A stretch of DNA of 64,000 nt from Vescimonas fastidiosa (lineage in GTDB: Bacteria > Bacillota > Clostridia > Oscillospirales > Oscillospiraceae). The stretch is from positions 744,001 to 808,000 of the forward strand of contig NZ_AP023415.1 in the NCBI RefSeq assembly GCF_018326305.1. The letters run 5' to 3'. The position numbers and the translations under genes were made by a program. Below are positions 24,659 to 32,675 of the stretch, in pieces; the first letter of the stretch is position 1, and each line of letters opens with the position of its first letter. The notes beneath the pieces were generated by a model. It ran no database searches. It was given only the letters and a program-made list of their open reading frames with translations, and had not been told where the DNA came from.

Positions 24659-24814
24659 GTGGAAATTTTGCTGACGATCGTGTTCTTCTTTATCGGGTTC
24701 GTGGCCACCATATTTGGAGAGAGTGTGCATTTTCCGGAGATAGGTATTATAGCAGAAATGGCAGTTATCGGCGGCGTTATCCTGTGGAGAATGCGTAAGA
24801 ATAATAAAAAATAA
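24659..24814 (+). CDS. Small membrane protein, 51 residues
   Basis: GTG start at 24659 with a perfect AGGAGG (24645-24650) eight bases upstream, and TAA at 24812-24814. The product starts VEILLTIVFFFIGFVATIFG and ends ILWRMRKNNKK: two hydrophobic segments with a charged tail, consistent with a small inner-membrane protein. A TGCTACAAT extended -10 box lies at about 24598-24606 and a clear terminator follows at 24824-24852, so it appears to be a complete one-gene transcription unit. I do not recognise the family. Confidence 0.65.
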   Translation: MEILLTIVFFFIGFVATIFGESVHFPEIGIIAEMAVIGGVILWRMRKNNKK

Positions 24815-24823
24815 GACTCGTCC

Positions 24824-24852
24824 AGCGGATCGATAAAGGTCCGCTGTTTTTT
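24824..24852 (+). terminator. Terminator of the small membrane protein gene
   Basis: Stem AGCGGA / TCCGCT with a 10-base loop, followed by G and seven Ts. Confidence 0.75.
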
Positions 24853-24864
24853 TACCCTTATACC

Positions 24865-24906
24865 ATCGATTAACAAGGGCAAACACGCCTGCCCTTGTCA
24901 ATTGAT
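24865..24906. other. Long inverted repeat upstream of buk
   Basis: 17-base arms, ATCGATTAACAAGGGCA and TGCCCTTGTCAATTGAT, pair with one wobble and one mismatch around an 8-base loop. No T-run follows. It lies 50 bases before the buk -35 box and may be an operator or a relic terminator. Confidence 0.5.
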
Positions 24907-24956
24907 AATAATTTCGTTAAAGATAAAAACCGGCGTAAAAAATCCGCCCGCAGCCA

Positions 24957-24985
24957 TTGACAACCCCCTCTCCGGAGATTATAAT
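24957..24985 (+). promoter_or_regulatory. Promoter of buk-iorAB
   Basis: Perfect TTGACA (24957-24962), 17-base spacer, perfect TATAAT (24980-24985). An in-frame ATG at 24957 overlaps the -35 box, which rules it out as the buk start. Confidence 0.85.
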
Positions 24986-25067
24986 AAAATCGTTCATTAA
25001 ATTATTCGGTGAAACATTCGGTGTTTTTGCACCGACCAGCAAGAAAGAAGCAAGGGAGGATCAAGCT

Positions 25068-26123
25068 TTGAAGGTTCTTATCATCAACCCCGGCGCCACC
25101 TCCACCAAGATCGCCGTGTTCGACGAGGACAACCAGATCTTCAAAAAGGGCATCGACCATTCCGCCCAGGAGCTGGACCGGTTCGACCGGGTCATCGACC
25201 AGGCCGACTTCCGGCAAAAGGCCATTCTGGACGCTGTGGCCCAGGGTGGCTTCCGTCTCACGGATTTTGACGCCGTCTGCGGCCGGGGCGGGCTGTATCG
25301 GCCCATTCCCTCCGGCACCTACGCCGTCAGCGATGCGGTGATGCGGGATGTAGAGCAGGCCCCCTATGGCGAGCATCCCTCTAACCTGGGCGCTTACCTA
25401 GCCCGCCGCATCGGCGACATGGTGGGCATCCCCGCCTTTTTTGTGGACCCCGTCTGTGTGGACGAGATGACCGAGGTAGCCCACTACACGGGCTTTGCAC
25501 CCTTCCGCCGCCTGTGTCAGTTCCACGCCCTGAATCAAAAGTCCATTGGCCGCAAGGCCGCCGGTCTCCTGGGCAAGAAATACGAGGAGACCAACCTGGT
25601 GGTCTGTCATCTGGGCGGCGGCGTATCCGTGGCCGCTCACGAGCAGGGGCGTGTGGTGGATGTGTTCAATGTGAAGGATGAGGGCTCCATGGGCCTGGAC
25701 CGGGGCGGTGCGCTGCCGGTAAACGCCCTCATTAACTACTGCTTCAGCGGCAAGACCAAGGACGAGGTGAAAAAGACCCTGGGCCGCCAGTCCGGTATGT
25801 ACTCCTACCTGGGCACCACGGATTTCCGGGTCATCTGCGCCAAGGTGGTGGAGGGCGATGCCAAATTCACCGAGGCCTACCGGGCCCTGGTCTACCAGCT
25901 CTCCAAGGACATCGGCGCCATGGCCGCCGTGCTGCACTTCGATGTGGATGCCATCGTCTACACCGGCGGCATGGCCTACGAGGAGTTCTTCTGTAACGAT
26001 ATAACCAAGTTCGTGGGCAAGATCGCCCCCGTCCTCCGTCTCCCCGGCGAGGAGGAAATGCGCTCCCTGGCCGAGGGTGCCCTCCGGGTCCTCCACGGTC
26101 AGCAGCAAGCCAGCGTATATTAA
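25068..26123 (+). CDS. buk: Butyrate kinase (or branched-chain/aryl acid kinase)
   Basis: 351 residues from a TTG start at 25068 (MKVLIINPGATSTKIAVFDED), chosen because AGGGAGGATCAAGCT precedes it and the upstream ATG lies in the promoter. This gives the usual butyrate kinase length. Acetokinase-fold motifs are NPGATSTK, VCHLGGGVSVAAHEQG and GRQSGMYSYLGT. It makes ATP from acyl phosphate. No phosphotransbutyrylase gene lies beside it. Cotranscription with iorAB suggests it may act on acids derived from amino acids rather than, or as well as, butyrate. Confidence 0.9.
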   Translation: MKVLIINPGATSTKIAVFDEDNQIFKKGIDHSAQELDRFDRVIDQADFRQKAILDAVAQGGFRLTDFDAVCGRGGLYRPIPSGTYAVSDAVMRDVEQAPYGEHPSNLGAYLARRIGDMVGIPAFFVDPVCVDEMTEVAHYTGFAPFRRLCQFHALNQKSIGRKAAGLLGKKYEETNLVVCHLGGGVSVAAHEQGRVVDVFNVKDEGSMGLDRGGALPVNALINYCFSGKTKDEVKKTLGRQSGMYSYLGTTDFRVICAKVVEGDAKFTEAYRALVYQLSKDIGAMAAVLHFDVDAIVYTGGMAYEEFFCNDITKFVGKIAPVLRLPGEEEMRSLAEGALRVLHGQQQASVY

Positions 26124-26181
26124 AAAGCCTCGCAAAAAGACTGCAAACTCTTTGTCGGAGAAAACGAAGTTTTCTCGACAG
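26121..26181 (+). repeat. MITE-like dispersed element, copy D (internally deleted)
   Basis: AAAAAGCCTCGCA joined directly to GACTGCAAACTCTTTGTCG and the terminal hairpin GAGAAAAC-gaa-GTTTTCTC followed by GACAG. It keeps both ends of the 190-bp family but lacks the middle. It fills the buk-iorA gap without a terminator T-run. Confidence 0.65.
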
Positions 26182-26205
26182 TTTATGTGAAAGGTGGAAA
26201 AAGCT

Positions 26206-27981
26206 ATGAAGCATCTCATGTCCGGCAACGAGGCCACCGCCCGTGGCGTCTATGAAGCCGGTATCAAGGTCTGTTCCGCTTACCCCGGAACCCCCAGCAC
26301 GGAGATCCTGGAAAACATGCCCCAGTACGGCGAAGATGTCTACTGCGAGTGGGCTCCCAATGAAAAGGTGGCCACTGAGGTGGCCTACGGCGCGTCCGTG
26401 GCCGGGTCCCGCTCCTTCTGCACCATGAAGATGGTGGGCCTCAATGTAGCCGCCGACCCCCTGTTCACCGCCGGCTACATGGGCGTGAACGGGGCCTATG
26501 TGGTGGTCACCGCCGACGATCCCTCCTGCCACTCCTCCCAAAATGAGCAGGATAACCGCCACTATGCCCGCGCCGCCAAGATCGCTATGGTGGAGCCCAG
26601 CGATGCCCAGGAGAGCAAGGACTTCGTGGCCCTGGCCTGTGATATTTCCGAGCAGTTCGACACCCCCGTCCTCTACCGCACCACCACCCGGGTCTGCCAC
26701 AGCAAGGGCCTGGTGGAGTTCGGTGAGCGTACGGAGCACACCGCCCCGGCCTACGCCCGCAACACCCGCAAGTACATCTGCGCCCCGGCCAATGCCTACT
26801 TAAACCATCCCCTGGTGGAGGAGCGGCTTAAAAAGCTGGAGGAATACGGCTGCACCACCGCCCTGGAAAACGGCCTCAACAAGGTCGAGCTGGGCGACGG
26901 CCAGGTGGGCGTTATCACCGCCTCCATCAGCTACCAGTACGCCAAGGAGGTGTTCCCGGAGGGGACCTCCTTCCTGAAGCTGGGCCTGACCTATCCCCTG
27001 CCTATGAATTTGATCCGGGATTTCGCCTCCAAGGTGCAGAAGCTCTATGTTATCGAGGAGCTGGACCCCTTCATGGAGGAGCAGATCAAGGCCGCCGGTA
27101 TCCACTGCGTGGGCAAGGAGCTCACGGGCAATATGTATGAGCTGAATACGGAGCTGGTCCGGGAGCGCGTATTGGGCGTTAAGACCGACTTCACCCCCAT
27201 TACCGAGGTCCAGCCTGCCAAGCGGCCCCCGGCCCTGTGCCCCGGCTGCCCCCATCGCGGCTTCTTCTATACCCTTTCCAAAAATAAGAATTATGTGGTC
27301 ACCGGCGACATCGGCTGCTATACCCTGGGCTTTGCCCCCCCGCTGAACTGCATGGATGTGTGCATCTGCATGGGTGGCGGCTTCTCCGCCGGCATGGGCA
27401 TGGCCAAGAGCTTTGAGCGGGAGGGCGTCACCGATAAGGTGGTGTTCGGTGTCATGGGCGACTCCACCTTCTTCCACTCCGGCATGACCGGTGCCGCCGA
27501 GATCGTGTATAATAAGGGTCGTATGATCCCCTGCGTCCTGGATAACCGCATCACCGGCATGACCGGCCACCAGGATAACCCCGGCACCGGCTATACCCTC
27601 ATGGGTCAGGAGACCAACATGATCAGCGTGGAAAAGGTCCTCTCCGCCTATGGCTTCGATCCCATCTTCACCGTAGATCCCCAGGATCTGGCCGCCATGA
27701 AAAAGGCCGTGGAGAGTGCTGTGGCCGCTCTGCAGGAGGGCCGTCAGCCCGCCATCGTCACCCGCCGTCCGTGCCTGCTCATCAAGCGTCAAAAGCCCCA
27801 GGTGGGCATGTGCGTAGTAAACGCCGATAAGTGCCGCAGCTGCAAGAGCTGCCTCAAGGTGGGCTGCCCCGCCATCTCCATGGAAAACGGCAAGGCCTTC
27901 ATCGACCGCACCCAGTGCGTCGGCTGCACTGTCTGTGCCCAGGCCTGTCCCTTTGACGCCATCGAAAAGGAGGAGAAATAA
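26206..27981 (+). CDS. iorA: Indolepyruvate ferredoxin oxidoreductase alpha subunit
   Basis: 591 residues from the ATG at 26206 (MKHLMSGNEATARGVYEAG); an in-frame GTG at 26194 is part of the ribosome site region AAAGGTGGA. The N-terminal domain binds the 2-oxo acid. The TPP region reads GDIGCYTLGF, GDSTFFHSGMTG and LDNRITGMTGHQDNPG. The C terminus has two ferredoxin-like clusters, CRSCKSCLKVGCP and CVGCTVCAQACPFD. It oxidatively decarboxylates aryl- or branched 2-oxo acids to acyl-CoA, reducing ferredoxin. It is paired with iorB one base downstream. Confidence 0.95.
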   Translation: MKHLMSGNEATARGVYEAGIKVCSAYPGTPSTEILENMPQYGEDVYCEWAPNEKVATEVAYGASVAGSRSFCTMKMVGLNVAADPLFTAGYMGVNGAYVVVTADDPSCHSSQNEQDNRHYARAAKIAMVEPSDAQESKDFVALACDISEQFDTPVLYRTTTRVCHSKGLVEFGERTEHTAPAYARNTRKYICAPANAYLNHPLVEERLKKLEEYGCTTALENGLNKVELGDGQVGVITASISYQYAKEVFPEGTSFLKLGLTYPLPMNLIRDFASKVQKLYVIEELDPFMEEQIKAAGIHCVGKELTGNMYELNTELVRERVLGVKTDFTPITEVQPAKRPPALCPGCPHRGFFYTLSKNKNYVVTGDIGCYTLGFAPPLNCMDVCICMGGGFSAGMGMAKSFEREGVTDKVVFGVMGDSTFFHSGMTGAAEIVYNKGRMIPCVLDNRITGMTGHQDNPGTGYTLMGQETNMISVEKVLSAYGFDPIFTVDPQDLAAMKKAVESAVAALQEGRQPAIVTRRPCLLIKRQKPQVGMCVVNADKCRSCKSCLKVGCPAISMENGKAFIDRTQCVGCTVCAQACPFDAIEKEEK

Positions 27982-27982
27982 T

Positions 27983-28570
27983 ATGTCCAATGTAAAAAGT
28001 GCGCTGCTGGTGGGTGTTGGCGGCCAGGGTGCCATCCTCATTTCCAAAATCATGTCGGGCGGCTTCATGCAGGCCGGCTACGATGTCAAGCAGAGCGAGG
28101 TCCACGGCATGGCCCAGCGGGGCGGCAGTGTTTCCACCCAGGTCCGTTGGGGCGATAAGGTCTATGGCCCCGTGTTTGGCCGGGGCGAGGCGGACATCAT
28201 GGTGGCCCTGGAGAAGATGGAGGCCGTGCGTTATGCGGAGTTCCTGAAGCCCACCGGTGTGGCCGTCATCAACGACTATGCCATCAAGTCCACCACCATT
28301 GCCTCCGGGCAGGAGGCCTATCCCCAGGGCTGCATTGAGGCCATGGAGAAGCATTTCAGGACCATTGCCGTCCCCGCCAGCGATATAGCTCTGGAGCTGG
28401 GCAATGCCAAGTGCATGAATGTGGTCCTCTTCGGTGCCATGTGTGACAGTCTCGGCTGTCCCGAGATCGACTGGGAGCAGGTGGTAGCGGACACCGTTCC
28501 CGCCAAGGTCAGAGACCTGAATATCAAGGCCTTCCGCGCCGGTCGTGCCGCCGCTCAAGGAGCTAAATAA
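27983..28570 (+). CDS. iorB: Indolepyruvate ferredoxin oxidoreductase beta subunit
   Basis: 195 residues, MSNVKSALLVGVGGQGAILIS, with the GVGGQG loop and the EVHGMAQRGGSV motif typical of the gamma/beta-type subunit of 2-oxoacid:ferredoxin oxidoreductases. The ATG follows the iorA stop by one base, with AGGAGAAATAAT as the ribosome site inside iorA. It completes the IorAB enzyme. A strong terminator at 28584-28622 ends the buk-iorA-iorB unit. Confidence 0.94.
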   Translation: MSNVKSALLVGVGGQGAILISKIMSGGFMQAGYDVKQSEVHGMAQRGGSVSTQVRWGDKVYGPVFGRGEADIMVALEKMEAVRYAEFLKPTGVAVINDYAIKSTTIASGQEAYPQGCIEAMEKHFRTIAVPASDIALELGNAKCMNVVLFGAMCDSLGCPEIDWEQVVADTVPAKVRDLNIKAFRAGRAAAQGAK

Positions 28571-28583
28571 GAAAAAATAGACA

Positions 28584-28632
28584 TACGGCAGGATGGAGCT
28601 ATTCCGGCTCCACCCTGCCGTATCCGTTTTTT
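28584..28632 (+). terminator. Terminator of buk-iorAB
   Basis: Stem TACGGCAGG-TGGAGC / GGCTCCACCCTGCCGTA with few mismatches, followed by TCCGTTTTTT. Confidence 0.85.
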
Positions 28633-28646
28633 AGCCAAGCAGTAAA

Positions 28647-28675
28647 TCCCCCTCCGACAGCAAGCCGGAGGGGAT
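28647..28675. repeat. Hairpin flanking MITE copy A, left
   Basis: CCCCTCCG-acagcaagc-CGGAGGGG. Almost the same hairpin (loop acatcaagc) recurs at 28878-28908 on the other side of the element. Confidence 0.75.
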
Positions 28676-28680
28676 CAGCG

Positions 28681-28872
28681 TGTCAAAAAAGCCTCACAGA
28701 GTTTGCCGCCCGCAGGCGGCAAAGAAATAAAATCATTTTCTCTCGCGACATGTGCGTGAGAGAAAATACCTCTCAGGCTGCCAGTGTGGAATTTGTCCGT
28801 CTGCGACGGACAAATTATGCGCGCAGCAGACCGCAACCCTTTTGTCGGAAAAACCCGGAGGGTTTTTCGACA
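28681..28872 (+). mobile_element. MITE-like dispersed element, copy A (192 bp)
   Basis: Begins TGTCAAAAAAGCCTC and ends GAGGGTTTTTCGACA; the ends are imperfect inverted repeats (13 of 15 positions). Four internal or terminal stems are visible: GCCGCC / GGCGGC, TTTTCTCTC / GAGAGAAAA, GTCCGTC / GACGGAC, and the terminal GGAAAAACCC / GGGTTTTTCG. Copy B at 43005-43196 has the same length and order. A 40-codon open frame (MCVRENTSQAASVEF...) runs across it, but the pairing is conserved better than the peptide, so no gene is called. Confidence 0.8.
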
Positions 28873-28877
28873 GTCTC

Positions 28878-28908
28878 GCCCCCCTCCGACATCAAGCCGG
28901 AGGGGGGC
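28878..28908. repeat. Hairpin flanking MITE copy A, right
   Basis: GCCCCCCTCCG-acatcaagc-CGGAGGGGGGC, a near copy of 28647-28675. On the minus strand it lies just behind the PBP gene and may be its terminator. Confidence 0.7.
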
Positions 28909-28951
28909 ATAATTTTGATTTCTACTAATTCAATTCCCATTACAGGGCCGC

Positions 28952-31549
28952 TTACGGATGCAGCCACGAGCGAGGCTTCTCCGCGTCATCCAAGCTGCTC
29001 TCATTCTTCGGCTGCTGCGGTGTGTCCACGGTCACCGTGCCTCCATGCACCGGACACGGACCGCTGGACAGCACCTGCACCCGGTACGCATCGTCGGGCA
29101 CCGTGATATCGTGAACGGTCTCCCGGGCATAGTCCAGGGCCGCCACCTGCATCACAGAGGACGCAGGGCAGCTTGCGGTAGCAATGTGCTTTCCGTCCTT
29201 GCAGTAGGACACCATCTTGTGCATCTCGCAGCTCTTGGTGGGTGCGGTATCTGCCGCCACCTGCACCGTCTTGACGCGGCTGCCCCGGAAGTCCGCCGCG
29301 CAGGCCTCGGTGGCCAGCTGGCCGCTGTCAGCACACACGGTCACATCCACCAGCCCATCACAGCTGTGGAAGCCCGGGTTCTCCAGGCCCTCGTGGATGC
29401 GGCTCATGACCCTGCGGAACATAGCCGAGCAGGGGTTGGTGTCGGAATACACCACCTCATTGGACTTGTAGCCGCTCCAGGCCGCCGCGCAATAATAGGG
29501 GGTAAAGCCCGCGAAGTAGCGGTCCCGTGCGTCATCCGTAGTACCGGTCTTGCCGCCGATGGACATACCGGAGAAGTATGCGCCGCCGCCGGAGCCCCGG
29601 GTCACCACATCCTGCAAAATGCTGCGCATCAGGTAAGCGGTGGTCTTTTTCATCGCCACATGGGACTCGGTATTGTTGTCAATGATCACATTGCCCTGGG
29701 AATCCTCCACCCGGGAATAGGTCCGGGGCGTTGTGTATACGCCGTCGTTGACAAAGGTGCTGTACGCCGCAGCCATCTCCAGGGTGGTCACACCGTTTTC
29801 GAAGCCGCCCAGGGCCATGTTACCCGCCTGGGTAGAGTCCGTCTCCGTCAGGGTGGTAAAGCCCAGCTTCTCGGTCATAAACTTGTAGGAGTTGTAGGTG
29901 CCGTACAGGATATTCGTGCGCACGGCGCAGGTGTTCAGTGACTGCACGATGGCCTCGCGGACACTGGTCAGGCCGCTGTAAATCCGGGTAACATTCCGGG
30001 GCCATGCGCTGCCGTTGAGATCGATGGGATAGTCGTCAATGATAGACGCGGCGGTGATGGTGCCGTTATCCATAGCCGGCGCATAGGTGCTGATAGGCTT
30101 CGCCGCCGAGCCGCAGGGCCGCACCTCCGTGGCCCAGTTCCAAGACCGGTCCGCCGTCTTAACACCTGTGCCGCCCACCATAGCCACCACATCGCCGGTG
30201 TAAGGGTCCATCACCGTCATGGCGATCTGCAGAGGCTGGTCGTAGGAGTCCGTCTGCTCCTGATAGTCCGTGGTCTCAAACTCCTCCTCGGCGATCTGCT
30301 GATAGGTAAGATTCTGGGTGGTATAGATCTTGTATCCGCCGCTGTACACCATGCCCACCGCCCGCTCATAGGCGCTGATGACATTGCCCTCGCTGTCGGG
30401 CTTGCTGTCCTGCAGCTCGTATATCTCCACAAATTTCCGGGCCACATCCTCAATGACCTGGTCGGTGAAATAGGAATTGTTGGCCTTGGTGACCTTTTCG
30501 CCGGTCTCCTCGGCATCCTCCGCCGGAGCCTCGTAGCCCTCCACCAACTCACCCAAACAGGTGTAGCCGTTGGTAAAGGTCACCTTCTCCTCGCAGGCAG
30601 CCTCGTAGGTCTCCTTCTCCTCAATAAGCCCCTGCTTGTACATGTTTTCCAGCACCCGAAGCTGCCGCGTGCGGTTGTTGGCCAGCGTCCAGTCGCTGAT
30701 AAGGGGGTCATACATAGAGGGGTTGTTGGTAATGCCAATGAGGCTGGCACACTCGGCCAGAGTCAGATCCTGGGCATCCTTACCGAAATACATCCGTGAC
30801 GCCGTCTGGGCGCCGTAGCAGGACTCGCCGAAATAGACGGTGTTCAAATAGGTGTTGAGTATCTGATCCTTGTCATACTGCTTTTCCAGCTGCAAGGCCC
30901 GGTAAATTTCCGTCACCTTGCGCTTGACGGTGGTTTCATCGTTTCCGGTGATGTTCTTGATAAGCTGCTGGGTGATGGTAGAGCCGCCCTGCACGCCGCC
31001 GCCGGTAACGGTGCTCATCACCGCCCGGAGCGTGCCCTTCCAGTCCACGCCCTTGTGCTTGTAAAAGCGCTTGTCCTCAATAGCCACAGCGGCCTTGCGC
31101 AGATTCTCCGGAATCTGGTCCGCCGTAAGGAGAATGCGGTTCTCGCCGTCGTAGAGGGTCTGGTACATCTTCCACTCGTCGCTTCCCTTTTCCTTGGCAT
31201 ACATCTCCGTAGCCTGGCTGAGGTCGTAGGCGTTCAGGTTCACCTCCACCTTGTTCTTCATGGTCCGGTTAATATACATAGCGAACAAAATGGAGAAAAA
31301 GATCATCGTCAGCACCAGCACCGCAAGGACGGTACCGATGATAAACCCTGCCTTGCGCCGCCGGGCCTGGATCTCCCGGGGACTGCGGCTGGCACGGGCC
31401 TCTTTTCGTTTCTGCAGCGCATTTTGTGCGCTCTTTTTTATAACATCCGCCTCGTGCTTCAGATTCTGCTCCAGGCGGCTTTCCTCGCGCTTGCCATTGC
31501 TCACAATATGCACCTTCCTTTCTTCCGTATTTTCAACGGGATCGGTCAT
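28952..31549 (-). CDS. pbpA: Penicillin-binding protein 1A-type transglycosylase/transpeptidase
   Basis: 865 residues. A basic cytoplasmic tail is followed by one membrane span (about 68-92), then the GT51 glycosyltransferase (EDKRFYKHKGVDWKG, GGSTITQQLIKN). The transpeptidase carries SAAK in CGSAAKPISTYAP, SLN in VQSLNTCAVRT and KTGT in IGGKTGTTDD. The C-terminal tail is Pro/Ser/Asp-rich. It polymerises and crosslinks peptidoglycan outside the membrane. It is divergent from the DUF1292 gene, and its promoter is proposed at 31567-31596. All catalytic motifs are intact. Confidence 0.95.
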   Translation of the reverse strand: MTDPVENTEERKVHIVSNGKREESRLEQNLKHEADVIKKSAQNALQKRKEARASRSPREIQARRRKAGFIIGTVLAVLVLTMIFFSILFAMYINRTMKNKVEVNLNAYDLSQATEMYAKEKGSDEWKMYQTLYDGENRILLTADQIPENLRKAAVAIEDKRFYKHKGVDWKGTLRAVMSTVTGGGVQGGSTITQQLIKNITGNDETTVKRKVTEIYRALQLEKQYDKDQILNTYLNTVYFGESCYGAQTASRMYFGKDAQDLTLAECASLIGITNNPSMYDPLISDWTLANNRTRQLRVLENMYKQGLIEEKETYEAACEEKVTFTNGYTCLGELVEGYEAPAEDAEETGEKVTKANNSYFTDQVIEDVARKFVEIYELQDSKPDSEGNVISAYERAVGMVYSGGYKIYTTQNLTYQQIAEEEFETTDYQEQTDSYDQPLQIAMTVMDPYTGDVVAMVGGTGVKTADRSWNWATEVRPCGSAAKPISTYAPAMDNGTITAASIIDDYPIDLNGSAWPRNVTRIYSGLTSVREAIVQSLNTCAVRTNILYGTYNSYKFMTEKLGFTTLTETDSTQAGNMALGGFENGVTTLEMAAAYSTFVNDGVYTTPRTYSRVEDSQGNVIIDNNTESHVAMKKTTAYLMRSILQDVVTRGSGGGAYFSGMSIGGKTGTTDDARDRYFAGFTPYYCAAAWSGYKSNEVVYSDTNPCSAMFRRVMSRIHEGLENPGFHSCDGLVDVTVCADSGQLATEACAADFRGSRVKTVQVAADTAPTKSCEMHKMVSYCKDGKHIATASCPASSVMQVAALDYARETVHDITVPDDAYRVQVLSSGPCPVHGGTVTVDTPQQPKNESSLDDAEKPRSWLHP

Positions 31550-31566
31550 AAACCACTAAAAACCCA

Positions 31567-31596
31567 ATATAAGTTATATTTTACCATACTTGTCAA
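31567..31596 (-). promoter_or_regulatory. Promoter of the PBP gene
   Basis: TTGACA (31596-31591), 18-base spacer, TTATAT (31572-31567) on the minus strand, just before the ATG at 31549. The short distance to the start makes it tentative. Confidence 0.45.
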
Positions 31597-31714
31597 CTCC
31601 AAAAAAGAAACTATTTTCTTCAAATCATTCGCAAATCTAATGTAAATCAAAAATTACCCGCATTTTAATGCCCTATTTGTTTCCGTTTTCCCGATTTTTG
31701 TCTCCAAACCCGCC

Positions 31715-31743
31715 TTGCAATCCGCTTCGAACTACTATATTAT
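31715..31743 (+). promoter_or_regulatory. Promoter of the DUF1292 gene
   Basis: TTGCAA (31715-31720), 17-base spacer, TATTAT (31738-31743), 40 bases before the start codon. Confidence 0.65.
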
Positions 31744-31782
31744 AGGGGCCAGAACAGAACATTCATAAGGAGGTAACCCCCC

Positions 31783-32070
31783 ATGAGCGAAGAATTTGGC
31801 CCCAATTTCATTACCATCACCGACGAGGACGGCAATGACATTGAGCTGGAATATGTCGATGCCCTGGAGCACAACGGCACCACTTACATGGCTTTTTTCC
31901 CCACAGCCGACACCGAGGAGGAGGCTGAGAGCGCCCAGGATTTCGGCCTGGTGATTCTAAAGTCCGTTGTGGAAAACGGCGAGGAGTTTCTGGCCACCCC
32001 GGATACCGATGAAGAGCTCAACGAGATCTTCGATCTCTTCACCCAGCAGCTTCTGGAGGACGAGGAATAA
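31783..32070 (+). CDS. yrzB: DUF1292 family protein (YrzB-like)
   Basis: 95 residues, very acidic, NFITITDEDGNDIELEYVDALEHNGTTYMAFFP, the DUF1292 pattern. A perfect AAGGAGGTAACCCCCC ribosome site precedes the ATG. The function is unknown; in other Bacillota it lies near translation and tRNA genes. Here it precedes the 6S-like RNA and is divergent from the PBP gene. Confidence 0.88.
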   Translation: MSEEFGPNFITITDEDGNDIELEYVDALEHNGTTYMAFFPTADTEEEAESAQDFGLVILKSVVENGEEFLATPDTDEELNEIFDLFTQQLLEDEE

Positions 32071-32114
32071 CGGGGTGTTCCAAAAAACCCCTTTCTTTTT
32101 TCCTTCCCATCTGT

Positions 32115-32120
32115 TACAAT
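32115..32120 (+). promoter_or_regulatory. -10 box of the 6S-like RNA
   Basis: TACAAT preceded by GT, about 7 bases before GCGGGCCC. The -35 region (CCTTTC/TTTTTT) is poor. Confidence 0.5.
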
Positions 32121-32148
32121 AAATTTGCGGGCCCTCCGAGGCCCCGTA

Positions 32149-32340
32149 GATCCCGCCCGGCGGGCAGCAGTCTGTTTATCCTCACATTTTGTTATAGGGG
32201 ATGCCGGATCAATGTGTGGACCGCAGGCCTCCCGGCTGCCTTTTGCGGCTGGAAGTTGGAAGCAACGAAGCGTGTTGGAGGCAACCCACCTGCTGATTAG
32301 GTGCAGGTTATAACTTGGCTGCTGCCCCCTGGGCGGGATC
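32149..32340 (+). ncRNA. ssrS: 6S RNA-like structured RNA
   Basis: About 192 bases closed by GATCCCGCCC (32149-32158) pairing with GGGCGGGATC (32331-32340). The helix continues as GGGCAGCAG against CTGCTGCCC, then opens into a long internal region. A -10 box lies upstream and a strong terminator at 32377-32405. Length, one long rod-like helix with a central opening, and the position close to tcdA (yrvM in Bacillus subtilis, beside its 6S-1 gene) suggest 6S RNA. The transcript may begin at about 32127. Only the fold argues for 6S; the identity is inferred. Confidence 0.6.
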
Positions 32341-32376
32341 ATTTTATTTGCGATCTAAAATTTTCAACACCCTGTT

Positions 32377-32405
32377 GGAGCGGACAACGCTGTCCGCTCC
32401 TTTTT
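32377..32405 (+). terminator. Terminator of the 6S-like RNA
   Basis: Perfect 10-bp stem GGAGCGGACA / TGTCCGCTCC with a 4-base loop and five Ts. Confidence 0.88.
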
Positions 32406-32460
32406 CATTCCCCCACCTACATTCATCCGCCCACCGTACCCATGTAAAACTCCCGTGTCC

Positions 32461-32497
32461 TTGCGAGGCCAGTTCTCACACTGGCTGTGGCAATCCG
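32461..32497. repeat. Dispersed short palindrome, copy 2
   Basis: TTGCGAGGCCAG ... CTGGCTGTGGCAATCCG, the same end pattern as 16018-16057, with a different middle that still pairs (GCCAG / CTGGC). Confidence 0.55.
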
Positions 32498-32582
32498 TCT
32501 CCCCCGTCCTCAAAAACACCTTCTCTTTTCACTCTTCACGCCTCCCTCTTCCCTCATTTTTCCCCTCATTTCCTTTTTCCTC

Positions 32583-32611
32583 TTGCAAAAGTCACGCAAA
32601 GCCTATATAAT
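32583..32611 (+). promoter_or_regulatory. Promoter of the PpiC-type foldase gene
   Basis: TTGCAA (32583-32588), 17-base spacer, perfect TATAAT (32606-32611), about 65 bases before the ATG. Confidence 0.75.
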
Positions 32612-32675
32612 GGTCAGGAATGTTACTGTCATTGACCCGAACGGTATATCATCAAACGAGAGGAATGAACCATCC

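Noticed and set aside
24957..25067. Upstream ATG start for buk (388 residues)
   Set aside because: That ATG overlaps the -35 box and the extra residues do not belong to the acetokinase fold.
28750..28875. Small gene MCVRENTSQAASVEF... in the repeat element
   Set aside because: The conserved feature is base pairing and terminal repeats; the peptide changes in step with the stems.
32127..32405. tmRNA, RNase P RNA or SRP RNA at the structured region
   Set aside because: No tRNA-like ends or tag frame, no conserved RNase P core, and no SRP Alu or GGAA-type domain; the single long rod helix fits 6S better.
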